From the NCBI RefSeq assembly GCF_001426265.1, contig NZ_LMDG01000033.1, positions 62,001 to 126,000 of the forward strand: a DNA stretch of 64,000 nucleotides, in the 5' to 3' direction. The translations under genes were made by a program, and so were the position numbers. Source of the DNA: Rhizobium sp. Root1220 (GTDB lineage: Bacteria > Pseudomonadota > Alphaproteobacteria > Rhizobiales > Rhizobiaceae). The notes beneath the pieces were generated by a model. It made no database searches. It had not been told where the DNA came from and worked only from the letters and a program-made list of their open reading frames with translations. Positions 40,225 through 47,205 of the stretch are shown piece by piece (the stretch's first letter is position 1; every line of letters starts with the position of its first letter).

Positions 40225-41418
40225 CTAGTCATGCTCATTGTCCGAGAGGTCGAATGTTGCCACGCCGTCCAGCGTCTCCGGCCGCATCAGCACTTCCGGA
40301 TGGCGGAGTGTCTCGACCGCGTCCCTGTATCCCGCCGCCCAGTGCTCCTCCATGGTCAGGCGGGAGAACTCGTAGTCCTTGGAACTGCCCTCGTAGCTCT
40401 TGGCGCGATAGATGAGGTGGACGATGTTGTAGACCTTCTCGCAGGCCTCCTCCACGAGCAATCTGGTCTCCGGGTCGGCGTTCGCCAAATCCTCCGCCGG
40501 GACCATCTTCAGCAGATGCAGGAGCGCACGGCGCAGCCGCTGTGACCGTTTGAACTGGTCGGTCGCCGCACGCGTGCGACTGGAGAAGCGGATGTCCTTT
40601 TGTCGAAGTTCGAGCTCGGTCAGGTCGCGCGGAAACTCGCCCTCGGCGCTCCAGAGATCCACCTGAAAGGCCAGAGTATCCTTGCGCGGCACGGTATCCA
40701 GGACCCATTGCAGCGGCGTATTGGAGACGAGGCCACCATCCCAGTATTGTTCGCCATCGATGGTCGTCGCCGGGAAGCCGGGCGGCAGGGATCCGCTCGC
40801 CATTACATGCTCGGCGCAAATGACATCGGCAGTATTGTCGAAATAGGCGAAATTGCCCGTGCGCACGTTGACGGCACCGACGCTGAAGCGCATTTCGCCG
40901 GCATTGATACGGTCGAAATCCACCATCCGCTCCAATGTCTCCTTCAGTGGGCTGACATCGTAGAAGCTTGCGGCCTCAACGGTGCCCGCCGGAGAAAAGA
41001 ACGGGGGAATCGGGCGTGGCGTGAAAAAGCCGGGCGCACCACCCATGAGGCTGGCGAAGGCGCGCGTCTGGTTGAGCATCTGGTGACCGAAATCGTCCTG
41101 CATCACAAGCGCGCCAAGCCAGGACGATACAAGTGACGGCAGTCCGATGGGTGGCGAAGTGATTGCCTCCCAGAAAGACCGCAGCGCCTCCACCCGCTTT
41201 TCCGGGGGATTGCCGGCAATGAGGGCGGAATTGATCGCGCCGACGGAGATGCCGGCGACCCAGTCAGGATGCAGATTGGCTTCCGCCAGCGCCTCGTACA
41301 CTCCCGCCTGATAGGAGCCGAGCGCCCCTCCTCCCTGAAGCAGCAATGCAATGCGTTCGAACGGCGGGCGCTTCGACACCCGTGAACTGCTCTTCATTGA
41401 CGGATGCTGATCTGACAA
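40225..41418 (-). CDS. Patatin-like phospholipase/acyl hydrolase (DUF3734)
   Basis: A 397-residue cytoplasmic Ser-Asp dyad hydrolase. It has the oxyanion motif LLLQGGGALGSYQAGVYEAL, the nucleophile elbow AGISVGAINSAL (GxSxG) and the dyad Asp in YWDGGLVSNTP, then a C-terminal DUF3734 extension (RLTMEEHWAAGYRDAVETLRHPEVL). The patatin-adc-bdhA arrangement is common in rhizobia and points to mobilising polyhydroxybutyrate or lipid acyl chains. I use TTG 41418 (AAGGTG five bases upstream); the first ATG, at 41397, has no ribosome site. Confidence 0.9.
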   Translation of the reverse strand: MSDQHPSMKSSSRVSKRPPFERIALLLQGGGALGSYQAGVYEALAEANLHPDWVAGISVGAINSALIAGNPPEKRVEALRSFWEAITSPPIGLPSLVSSWLGALVMQDDFGHQMLNQTRAFASLMGGAPGFFTPRPIPPFFSPAGTVEAASFYDVSPLKETLERMVDFDRINAGEMRFSVGAVNVRTGNFAYFDNTADVICAEHVMASGSLPPGFPATTIDGEQYWDGGLVSNTPLQWVLDTVPRKDTLAFQVDLWSAEGEFPRDLTELELRQKDIRFSSRTRAATDQFKRSQRLRRALLHLLKMVPAEDLANADPETRLLVEEACEKVYNIVHLIYRAKSYEGSSKDYEFSRLTMEEHWAAGYRDAVETLRHPEVLMRPETLDGVATFDLSDNEHD

Positions 41419-41448
41419 GCAGGCACCTTCATGTTAGAGACATCCAAC

Positions 41449-41460
41449 GTGCAGTGCAGC
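41449..41460 (-). promoter_or_regulatory. TGCA-repeat candidate operator before the patatin operon
   Basis: GTGCAGTGCAGC lies 31 bp upstream of the patatin start. TGC-rich repeats are known targets of PhaR-type regulators of polyhydroxybutyrate genes; the match to this operon is suggestive only. Confidence 0.3.
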
Positions 41461-41599
41461 ATAACCGAAAACCCGGCGGCGGACAGAGGAAATTTGACGC
41501 ACGCCTCCAGTGCGGATCGAGCGGCGCCATCTGGCACATCCGTCCGGCTCACCGGGTCACTACGGACGGACGCCTATCTTCTCTTCAGCCCGCCAGCTC

Positions 41600-41764
41600 C
41601 TATGCGACGAGACGTGCAGCGATCAATCCGGCGAGCGCAACGAGGACGAGCCCCGTAGACAGGAGGACTTGACGAAATTGTGGACCTGCCTGCCGCTTTC
41701 GATAGCGTCCAGCAATGATGTCCCGTTCTTTTGTAAGATATTGGATTCCATATCGGCCAAACAT
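41600..41764 (-). CDS. 54-residue single-span membrane protein
   Basis: A short gene read directly from the sequence. ATG 41764 has GGAG eight bases upstream. The product has a charged N-terminal half (LTKERDIIAGRYRKRQ) and a single hydrophobic C-terminal segment (VLLSTGLVLVALAGLIAARL), so it looks like a small tail-anchored inner-membrane protein. It has no recognised family. It lies 182 bp upstream of patatin on the same strand. Confidence 0.5.
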   Translation of the reverse strand: MFGRYGIQYLTKERDIIAGRYRKRQAGPQFRQVLLSTGLVLVALAGLIAARLVA

Positions 41765-42118
41765 TCATGTCTCCACCAAACAACTCGACGGACAGAATCT
41801 GCATAGTCTCGCGTATGAAATCGATAGGGTGAAGAGCCGCCGCGAATAGGAATAGCATAAAGGCAGTCGTTGGCTTGTCGGGCGGATAGGCGCGATCACC
41901 GTGGCCGCGATCGAATGCAACGCCTATGACAAACGCCCGGTCGACAGCCGTCCGGACCGGCCGGAAATCGAAGCGGGGTCCGTCGGTGGTAGGACCTCCC
42001 CACTAGCCGTTCGATTGAGGAGATAAAATAGACATGTCGCGTGGCTGCAACCAGCCCGTCCTGTCGGAAGAAGCGACCATTGATTGCCGTAACAAATCAG
42101 GACTTGCGACAAAGTAAG
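41765..42118. other. Gap of about 350 bp without a convincing gene
   Basis: No frame here has both a start signal and a plausible product. The region contains the promoter of the 54-residue membrane protein at its left end; to the right it runs into the tRNA-Pro terminator. Confidence 0.45.
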
Positions 42119-42140
42119 AAAAAGCCCGGAAACCGGGCCG
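42119..42140 (-). terminator. Terminator of tRNA-Pro
   Basis: On the minus strand a stem GCCCGG / CCGGGC (42124-42129 with 42133-42138) with a 3-nt loop runs into TTTTT. It is 13 bp after the tRNA 3' end. Confidence 0.85.
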
Positions 42141-42152
42141 GACACTCTTATC

Positions 42153-42229
42153 TGGTCGGAGTGAGAGGATTCGAACCTCCGACCCCCACGTCCCGAACGT
42201 GGTGCGCTACCAGACTGCGCTACACTCCG
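42153..42229 (-). tRNA. tRNA-Pro (CGG anticodon)
   Basis: A 77-nt cloverleaf on the minus strand: acceptor CGGAGTG pairs with CACTCCG, the anticodon stem CCACG/CGTGG encloses loop TTCGGGA with anticodon CGG (reads CCG), and the T-loop is GGTTCGAATCC. The CCA end is encoded. Confidence 0.95.
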
Positions 42230-42500
42230 TGACCAGCGGCGCCTCTATAGACCGGCCCATCCCGTTGTGCAAGCTCCAAAATTCAAAAGCCGGAGCATTT
42301 TTCGGTGCCGTTGTCGCGACCGCTGGCGAGGTGCCGGGCGGTGCAAAAAGCCACACTCGAGGCAAATTTTCCAATTGCGAAGGCGAGCCGATTTTCTTTT
42401 GCCGGGTTCCACGCTAAAGCGCTCGGCAGGACCGGCTGAACCATTGCCAACGCAGTGTTTTTCCCGCCATCAAATGCGCGATAACTTCAGGGACGATATG

Positions 42501-42914
42501 ATGAAATTCCGCACCATTGCCGCGGCCGGGCTTGCCATTGTGCTTGCAGGCTGCACGACCATTCCCACGGCATCCGATCCGATTGCGAGCCGCTGGGTCG
42601 GCCAGTCGGCCGGCAAGTTCTTTGCCGCCTTCGGCCCGCCGCTCACCGATGCCGACACCGGCAGCGGCAACGTCTACACCTGGAAGGGTGGCTACAAGAC
42701 CGTGACGGTTCCGGCAAAGTATGCGGAAGGCGTAGACGGCAAGCGCGGCAAGCAGACTTCGCCTGCGCGCAAGCTCTACCTGCGCTGCCAGGCCGAAATC
42801 ACCACGAATGCCGACTACACCATCCGCACGATCCGCGTCTCCGGCGACGTTCCCGGTGCGAACGGCCCGTCCTATTGCGCCGAACTCCTGGCGCCGGCGC
42901 AACCGACTTCCTGA
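42501..42914 (+). CDS. Small outer-membrane-type lipoprotein
   Basis: A 137-residue lipoprotein: MKFRTIAAAGLAIVLAGC has a lipobox LAGC at residues 15-18, followed by a short domain (SRWVGQSAGKFFAAFGPPLTDADTGSGNVYTWKGGYKTV) that resembles small rhizobial envelope proteins of unknown function. Two cysteines (LRCQAEITTN and PSYCAELL) may pair. I choose ATG 42501 (AGGGA 7 bases upstream); ATG 42498 is directly adjacent. A bidirectional terminator follows. Confidence 0.8.
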   Translation: MKFRTIAAAGLAIVLAGCTTIPTASDPIASRWVGQSAGKFFAAFGPPLTDADTGSGNVYTWKGGYKTVTVPAKYAEGVDGKRGKQTSPARKLYLRCQAEITTNADYTIRTIRVSGDVPGANGPSYCAELLAPAQPTS

Positions 42915-42939
42915 TCGGCGACTGTATCCTTGCACGTAA

Positions 42940-42965
42940 AAGGCGGCCGAGGGGCCGCCTTTTTT
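42940..42965. terminator. Bidirectional intrinsic terminator
   Basis: Stem AAAGGCGGCC (42940-42949) with GGCCGCCTTT (42954-42963), 4-nt loop, preceded by A residues and followed by T residues, between the convergent genes 42501-42914 and 43003-43338. Confidence 0.85.
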
Positions 42966-43002
42966 CGTTTGCCGATACGCGTACGCACCAGCCGCTTCAA
43001 GG

Positions 43003-43338
43003 TTATTCGTGGATCGTGTACGAGCCGATTTCGCAGAGGTCCTGCGTGTCGGTTGTTGTCTCCAGGTCCGACCCTTCCTCGAATTCGAAGCGCATGTCGT
43101 ACTTGCAGACATCGCGGCCGTCGGCGATGGTGATATCCATGCTTTCGCCCGGATTGAGAACCTGCCGCCCGAAAACGTCGTCTTCCCAGCTGTTGACGCC
43201 AACCGGCGAAGTATAGAAATTCGTCAGCACGGACTCGGTGCCGTTCTTGAGCGAGAAGACGAGATCGTCCGCATAAGACACCCCGGCGGACGCGAGCAAC
43301 ACCACTGCGAAGGCAGCGGCCGCAAATTTGATTTTCAT
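43003..43338 (-). CDS. Small periplasmic hypothetical protein
   Basis: A 111-residue protein with signal peptide MKIKFAAAAFAVVLLASAGVSYA and a beta-rich mature domain (DLVFSLKNGTESVLTNFYTSPVGVNSWEDDVFGRQVLNPGESMDITIADGRDVCKYDMRFEFEEG) with two cysteines likely joined by a disulfide. Such proteins are conserved in rhizobia, sometimes misnamed argininosuccinate lyase. ATG 43338 follows GGGGATCATC. Function unknown. Confidence 0.82.
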   Translation of the reverse strand: MKIKFAAAAFAVVLLASAGVSYADDLVFSLKNGTESVLTNFYTSPVGVNSWEDDVFGRQVLNPGESMDITIADGRDVCKYDMRFEFEEGSDLETTTDTQDLCEIGSYTIHE

Positions 43339-43461
43339 GATGATCCCCCACTCAGAATTGAGCGAGCCGAGGCTTAGTTCGCGCCAAGAATCTGTCAACA
43401 GATTCAGCGCTGAACCGCGGCCCAAATCTGGGGCGTTCTTCCGGCGTGCCTATGAGAGAGT

Positions 43462-43536
43462 TGGCTGGGGCGCCAGGATTCGAACCTGGGAATGCCGGTA
43501 CCAAAAACCGGTGCCTTACCGCTTGGCGACGCCCCA
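43462..43536 (-). tRNA. tRNA-Gln (TTG anticodon)
   Basis: A 75-nt cloverleaf on the minus strand: acceptor TGGGGCG pairs with CGCCCCA, the anticodon stem CCGGT/ACCGG encloses loop TTTTGGT with anticodon TTG (reads CAA), the T-loop is GGTTCGAATCC, and CCA is encoded. Confidence 0.95.
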
Positions 43537-43695
43537 TCAGAGTTGGCAGCGCAAACCGCTTGCCAGATCGACGCCTGATTAGCAAAGGTCGCCTGCCCTC
43601 ACAATCACTAAGTTTCCGGCGCGGGCATATTTCTGTGCGCTTTTCTCGTTGGCGTGCTAGGTCTCGGCAACGAACGACGACTTGCCGGAGTGATG

Positions 43696-43992
43696 ATGAG
43701 CCAGTATCGCGCCCGCCCGCCTGCCCTTGCTACCCTGCTGCTTGACGATGACGTCGTGCGGATCACGCGCTGGGATTTCGAGCCGGGCGCCGACACCGGT
43801 GTCCATACGCACGGGATGGGTTACGTCGTCGTGCCGATGACCGATTGCCAGTTCCTGCTCGAGGAAAAGGGCGGGGACCGAAGGGTCGATATTGCGAAGG
43901 GCGCAGCCTATCGGCGGGATGCCGGCATGGAGCACAACGTCGTCAACGCCGGTGACCAGCCGATGTCCTTCATCGAAGTCGAATACAAGTAA
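43696..43992 (+). CDS. Small cupin-domain protein
   Basis: A 98-residue single-domain cupin (VVRITRWDFEPGADTGVHTHGMGYVVVPMTDCQFLL, AKGAAYRRDAGMEHNVVNAGDQPMSFIEVEYK) with metal ligands HTH and a later His. No signal peptide. It is followed after 3 bp by an MBL-fold hydrolase, so the two form an operon. ATG 43696 has GGAG at a proper distance; ATG 43693 is adjacent. Ligand unknown. Confidence 0.85.
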   Translation: MSQYRARPPALATLLLDDDVVRITRWDFEPGADTGVHTHGMGYVVVPMTDCQFLLEEKGGDRRVDIAKGAAYRRDAGMEHNVVNAGDQPMSFIEVEYK

Positions 43993-43995
43993 GAG

Positions 43996-44904
43996 ATGCC
44001 GAGCCCCGAATTCAACCTGGCTTTCGAGCCTGCATATGGGCAGGCCGTCGGTATCGCCCATGGCGTCGAGCGGATTACCGTCAACAATCCGAGCGCCTTT
44101 ACCTTCCACGGTACCAACAGCTACATCGTCGGCCGCACGTCGGTCGCGATCATCGATCCCGGGCCGGAGAACGAGGCACATTTCCAGGCCCTGATGGCGG
44201 CGCTCAAAGGGCGCGAATTGACGCACATCGTCGTCAGCCACACGCACCGCGACCACTCGCCGCTCTCGCGGCGACTGCAGGAGGCGACCGGCGCGGCAAT
44301 CGTTGCGGAAGGCCCGCATCGGCCTGCGCGCCCGCTCTACCAGGGAGAGATCAATCCGTTCGCGGAAAGTTCCGACATGGAATTCCGACCCGATATTGCC
44401 GTTGCAGACGGCCAGATCATCGAGGGGGACGGCTGGAGCCTGAGGGCGGTGCTGACGCCGGGGCATTGCGCCAACCACGCGACGTTTGCACTGGAGGGAA
44501 CCGGCATTCTCTTTTCCGCCGACCATGTCATGGCGTGGGCGACCTCGATCGTCGCGCCGCCGGATGGCTCGATGGCGGACTACATGGCCTCGCTCGACAA
44601 GATGATCGAGCGACATGACCGTATCCTGCTTCCGGGCCACGGGGGACCGGTCGGCAAGCCGGTTTCGTTCATGCGCGCGCTGAAAACACACCGGCGAATG
44701 CGGGAACGGGCGGTGCTCGGCCGTATCCGCGCCGGCGATCGATCCATTCCCGACATGGTCAAGGTGATCTACCGCGACACCGATCCACGGCTGCACGGCG
44801 CCGCGGCACTCTCCGTTCTCGCCCATATCGAGGATCTGGTGGAGCGTGGAGAGATCGAGACGGATGGCCCTCCGGCTTTGCTCGGCGCCTATCGCCCGGT
44901 GTAG
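43996..44904 (+). CDS. Metallo-beta-lactamase-fold hydrolase
   Basis: A 302-residue MBL-fold enzyme. The zinc motif HTHRDHSPL is near residue 80, further ligands are His in GHCANHATFAL, Asp in FSADHVMAW and His in LPGHGGPV. A C-terminal winged-helix-like tail (VLAHIEDLVERGEIETDG) places it in the LACTB2-like subgroup, whose members include hydrolases and RNases. The substrate is not known. It is coupled to the small cupin gene 3 bp upstream. Confidence 0.88.
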   Translation: MPSPEFNLAFEPAYGQAVGIAHGVERITVNNPSAFTFHGTNSYIVGRTSVAIIDPGPENEAHFQALMAALKGRELTHIVVSHTHRDHSPLSRRLQEATGAAIVAEGPHRPARPLYQGEINPFAESSDMEFRPDIAVADGQIIEGDGWSLRAVLTPGHCANHATFALEGTGILFSADHVMAWATSIVAPPDGSMADYMASLDKMIERHDRILLPGHGGPVGKPVSFMRALKTHRRMRERAVLGRIRAGDRSIPDMVKVIYRDTDPRLHGAAALSVLAHIEDLVERGEIETDGPPALLGAYRPV

Positions 44905-44968
44905 CGGAGGCGAGGCCATGTCTCCCCACTGCGCTGGGGCGTGGCCGACCGCGCCGCAGCCAGGCATC

Positions 44969-45880
44969 CTAGCCGCCGGCGATCCCCAGCAGTTCGGAAT
45001 CGAGCGCCTTCAGATAGTCCTCGGCGATATCCGCGCTGAAGCCAAGATCAGCCGGGCCGTAGCGCGAAGCGACGCGAACGTCGACGAAGGTGGTCTCGGC
45101 CTCCTCTCGCAGACGTATGATGACATCGAAGCGCAAGCCGAGTGCCAGCGTACGCGTTTCGCCCTGCAGCGTCACCCCGTTCGCGCGACGGATCAACTGC
45201 GCCACGTCGTCGTCATAAGGGCGGGGCGTCGGGACCGGCACGGCTTCCGGCGCGTCGGCGACGGCGCCGTCATCGGGCTGCGGCTGGGGGACCGGCCTGT
45301 CCTCCAGGTCGGGATTTGGGCCGCTGTCGCCATTGGCGCGGGTAATCCGGATGCCGCTTTGCTTGGCGACTTTTTTCACCGCCTCGAGCACGCGGTCGAT
45401 CGCCCCATCGTAGCGACGGCCGGTCAATTCCGGGTATGCCTTCGACTGCTTGTCGCGATCCCCTGCTGTCACCGCCGGCGGCCGCTTCATCCATATCTGG
45501 TCCGCATCCGGTGGCTTCAGCCACTCCGGCACCGACACTAGATCGGTCGAAACGTCATAGATCGCCGGCAATGCGAAGTAGCGCTCAATCGCAAACCCGC
45601 CGATCGCGATCGGCAGCGCGGCAAATATCAGGGCCCGCAGGGCATCGAGACCGCCTTCGGCGCCTGTCAGCCAAAGGCTGCGGAGCCCGACGAGCGCGAG
45701 CAGAACCGCCAGCAGCGCAAAACCCGCGGAAACAAGAAGCACCAGTACGAAATACGGCGTCACGAGGCCGACAAAGCGATGGCCGACAAGAGCCGCGAGG
45801 CAGAGCACCAGGGCAAATGCTCCGAAACGCCGCGCAAAGCGGGCGGCACTGGAAACTGGGCGGTCGAAACGGATGGCCAT
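44969..45880 (-). CDS. DUF1499-domain membrane protein
   Basis: A 303-residue protein with about three N-terminal membrane helices (to residue 105), a linker and a soluble DUF1499 domain (YDGAIDRVLEAVKKVAKQSGIRIT, then FDVIIRLREEAETTFVDVRVASRYGPADLGFSADIAEDYLKAL). A Pro-rich insert (PVPQPQPDDG and PVPTPRPYDDD) splits the domain. The family has no firm function; members lie in the envelope. ATG 45880 is used. Confidence 0.85.
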   Translation of the reverse strand: MAIRFDRPVSSAARFARRFGAFALVLCLAALVGHRFVGLVTPYFVLVLLVSAGFALLAVLLALVGLRSLWLTGAEGGLDALRALIFAALPIAIGGFAIERYFALPAIYDVSTDLVSVPEWLKPPDADQIWMKRPPAVTAGDRDKQSKAYPELTGRRYDGAIDRVLEAVKKVAKQSGIRITRANGDSGPNPDLEDRPVPQPQPDDGAVADAPEAVPVPTPRPYDDDVAQLIRRANGVTLQGETRTLALGLRFDVIIRLREEAETTFVDVRVASRYGPADLGFSADIAEDYLKALDSELLGIAGG

Positions 45881-46090
45881 CAAACTTACCGGTTACTCGC
45901 AAGCGGCGCGTCCGCATGAACACGCAAATCGCCCATCACCCTGTTTAGTGCAAGATTCGATCAAATTGAAACTCTTGTCTCGAACCGGAGCACGCAATCC
46001 ACGACGAAGACGCCAATGGCGTGCGTGAGCATTTTCTGATATTCAACGAGCGCGACTTCCACGCGGGCAAGTACGAGCAGGAGAAAACCG

Positions 46091-46477
46091 ATGATTGCAC
46101 CGGAGCTTGCAGCGGAATCCCAGACGCACGCGTTGGGGACAGCCGACCGTGCAGATCCGCTATTGCCGTTGGAACTTCTGGAACTCGAACTGTCGCTCGA
46201 CAGCTATCGCGGCGACGGCGACTTCTGCGAAGCAGTCAGAGCGGCTGCGGAGCGTACCGGCGGCGAATTGCTCTTCGACCTTCCCGCCGAAGGACTGATC
46301 GACGACTGCAAGCGGCTGGCCGTGCTGCGCATCCCGTCGCCCGGTTCACAGATACGGATCGTCCTTGCCGTGCTCGATCACAGCGGTACGGAAATCCGCA
46401 TAGAGGCGCCTGCCCCTGAAACCGCACACCTCGTCCGCTTTGCCGATGCCTTCATCAAGGTTCTGGAGAGGTTCTGA
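46091..46477 (+). CDS. Conserved hypothetical protein
   Basis: A 128-residue acidic soluble protein (LLPLELLELELSLDSYRGDGDFCEAVRAAAERTGGELLFDLPAEGL, then LDHSGTEIRIEAPAPETAHLVRFADAFIKVLERF). No motif points to a function, but a good ribosome site (GGAG) and a coherent alpha/beta pattern support it. It converges with the zinc-ribbon gene, with 2 bp between the stops. Confidence 0.7.
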   Translation: MIAPELAAESQTHALGTADRADPLLPLELLELELSLDSYRGDGDFCEAVRAAAERTGGELLFDLPAEGLIDDCKRLAVLRIPSPGSQIRIVLAVLDHSGTEIRIEAPAPETAHLVRFADAFIKVLERF

Positions 46478-46479
46478 CC

Positions 46480-46725
46480 TCAATCCCGTCCGGTCGCGGC
46501 TTCCGCGATGTTGCGGAAGGGGAACTTGCGTCCGCATTCGCACTTTATCATCGTGCTTTCCTGATGGTTGGAGGCCCGCTGGATAAACAGGCCGCGCGGC
46601 AAATGATCAACCGTGAAGCCCGGATGCTTGCGTTTCGCATCGTCAATCTCCGATGCCTCGGCAAAGCCGCTGTTGCCACATTGCGGGCAGGTCAGTTTCT
46701 TGGAGAATCGATCGCGTATTGCCAT
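46480..46725 (-). CDS. Small zinc-ribbon protein
   Basis: An 81-residue protein with two CxxC knuckles (LTCPQCGNSG at residues 11-20 and IKCECGRKF near 60) forming a zinc ribbon. It probably binds nucleic acid or protein. ATG 46725 is chosen; the frame is open further upstream but without a ribosome site. The gene stands alone. Confidence 0.7.
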   Translation of the reverse strand: MAIRDRFSKKLTCPQCGNSGFAEASEIDDAKRKHPGFTVDHLPRGLFIQRASNHQESTMIKCECGRKFPFRNIAEAATGRD

Positions 46726-46923
46726 GCCTGTCTTCCGGTCCTTTGTTGCGGTTTTCTTATAGGCGATCGGGGCGAGGCGAAAGCCGCAACGGCAAGCAGG
46801 TTCGTTTTTCTGTGAGAGCGGCATGCCGTCGCTGATCGGCTTTTCGGCCTCCGCCTCTTTCCGATTGACGGAAGGTTGCGAATGGCATTTGCTGAAATCA
46901 AGACAACAGCTTGAAGAATACCG

Positions 46924-47205
46924 ATGCGACCCCTCGCCCTGACGCTCATCATTTTCACTATGGCCCTAGGCCTGTCCGCCTGCCAGACGATGACGCCAGA
47001 AGAACGCCGTGCGGCGGATTCGCGGCAGTGCCTGAGCTACGGCTTCAAGCGCGGCACGGATGGGTTTGCCACCTGCCTGCAACGCATCGACATCGCGCGT
47101 CAGGCACAGGCCGACTACAACAGCGATGCGCTGATGAGGAACATGGCCTACGATCTCAACGGGCCCTTCTACGGCGGCGGGCCTTACTACCGGCGATATC
47201 GCTGA
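46924..47205 (+). CDS. Small lipoprotein
   Basis: A 93-residue lipoprotein: MRPLALTLIIFTMALGLSAC has the lipobox LSAC at residues 17-20, followed by a Cys-containing helical part (RQCLSYGFKRGTDGFATCLQRIDIARQ) and a Gly/Tyr-rich tail (GGGPYYRRYR). The CLSYGF and FATCLQ pattern is common in small rhizobial lipoproteins. Its 3' end overlaps the end of ppdK by 19 bp. Confidence 0.82.
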   Translation: MRPLALTLIIFTMALGLSACQTMTPEERRAADSRQCLSYGFKRGTDGFATCLQRIDIARQAQADYNSDALMRNMAYDLNGPFYGGGPYYRRYR

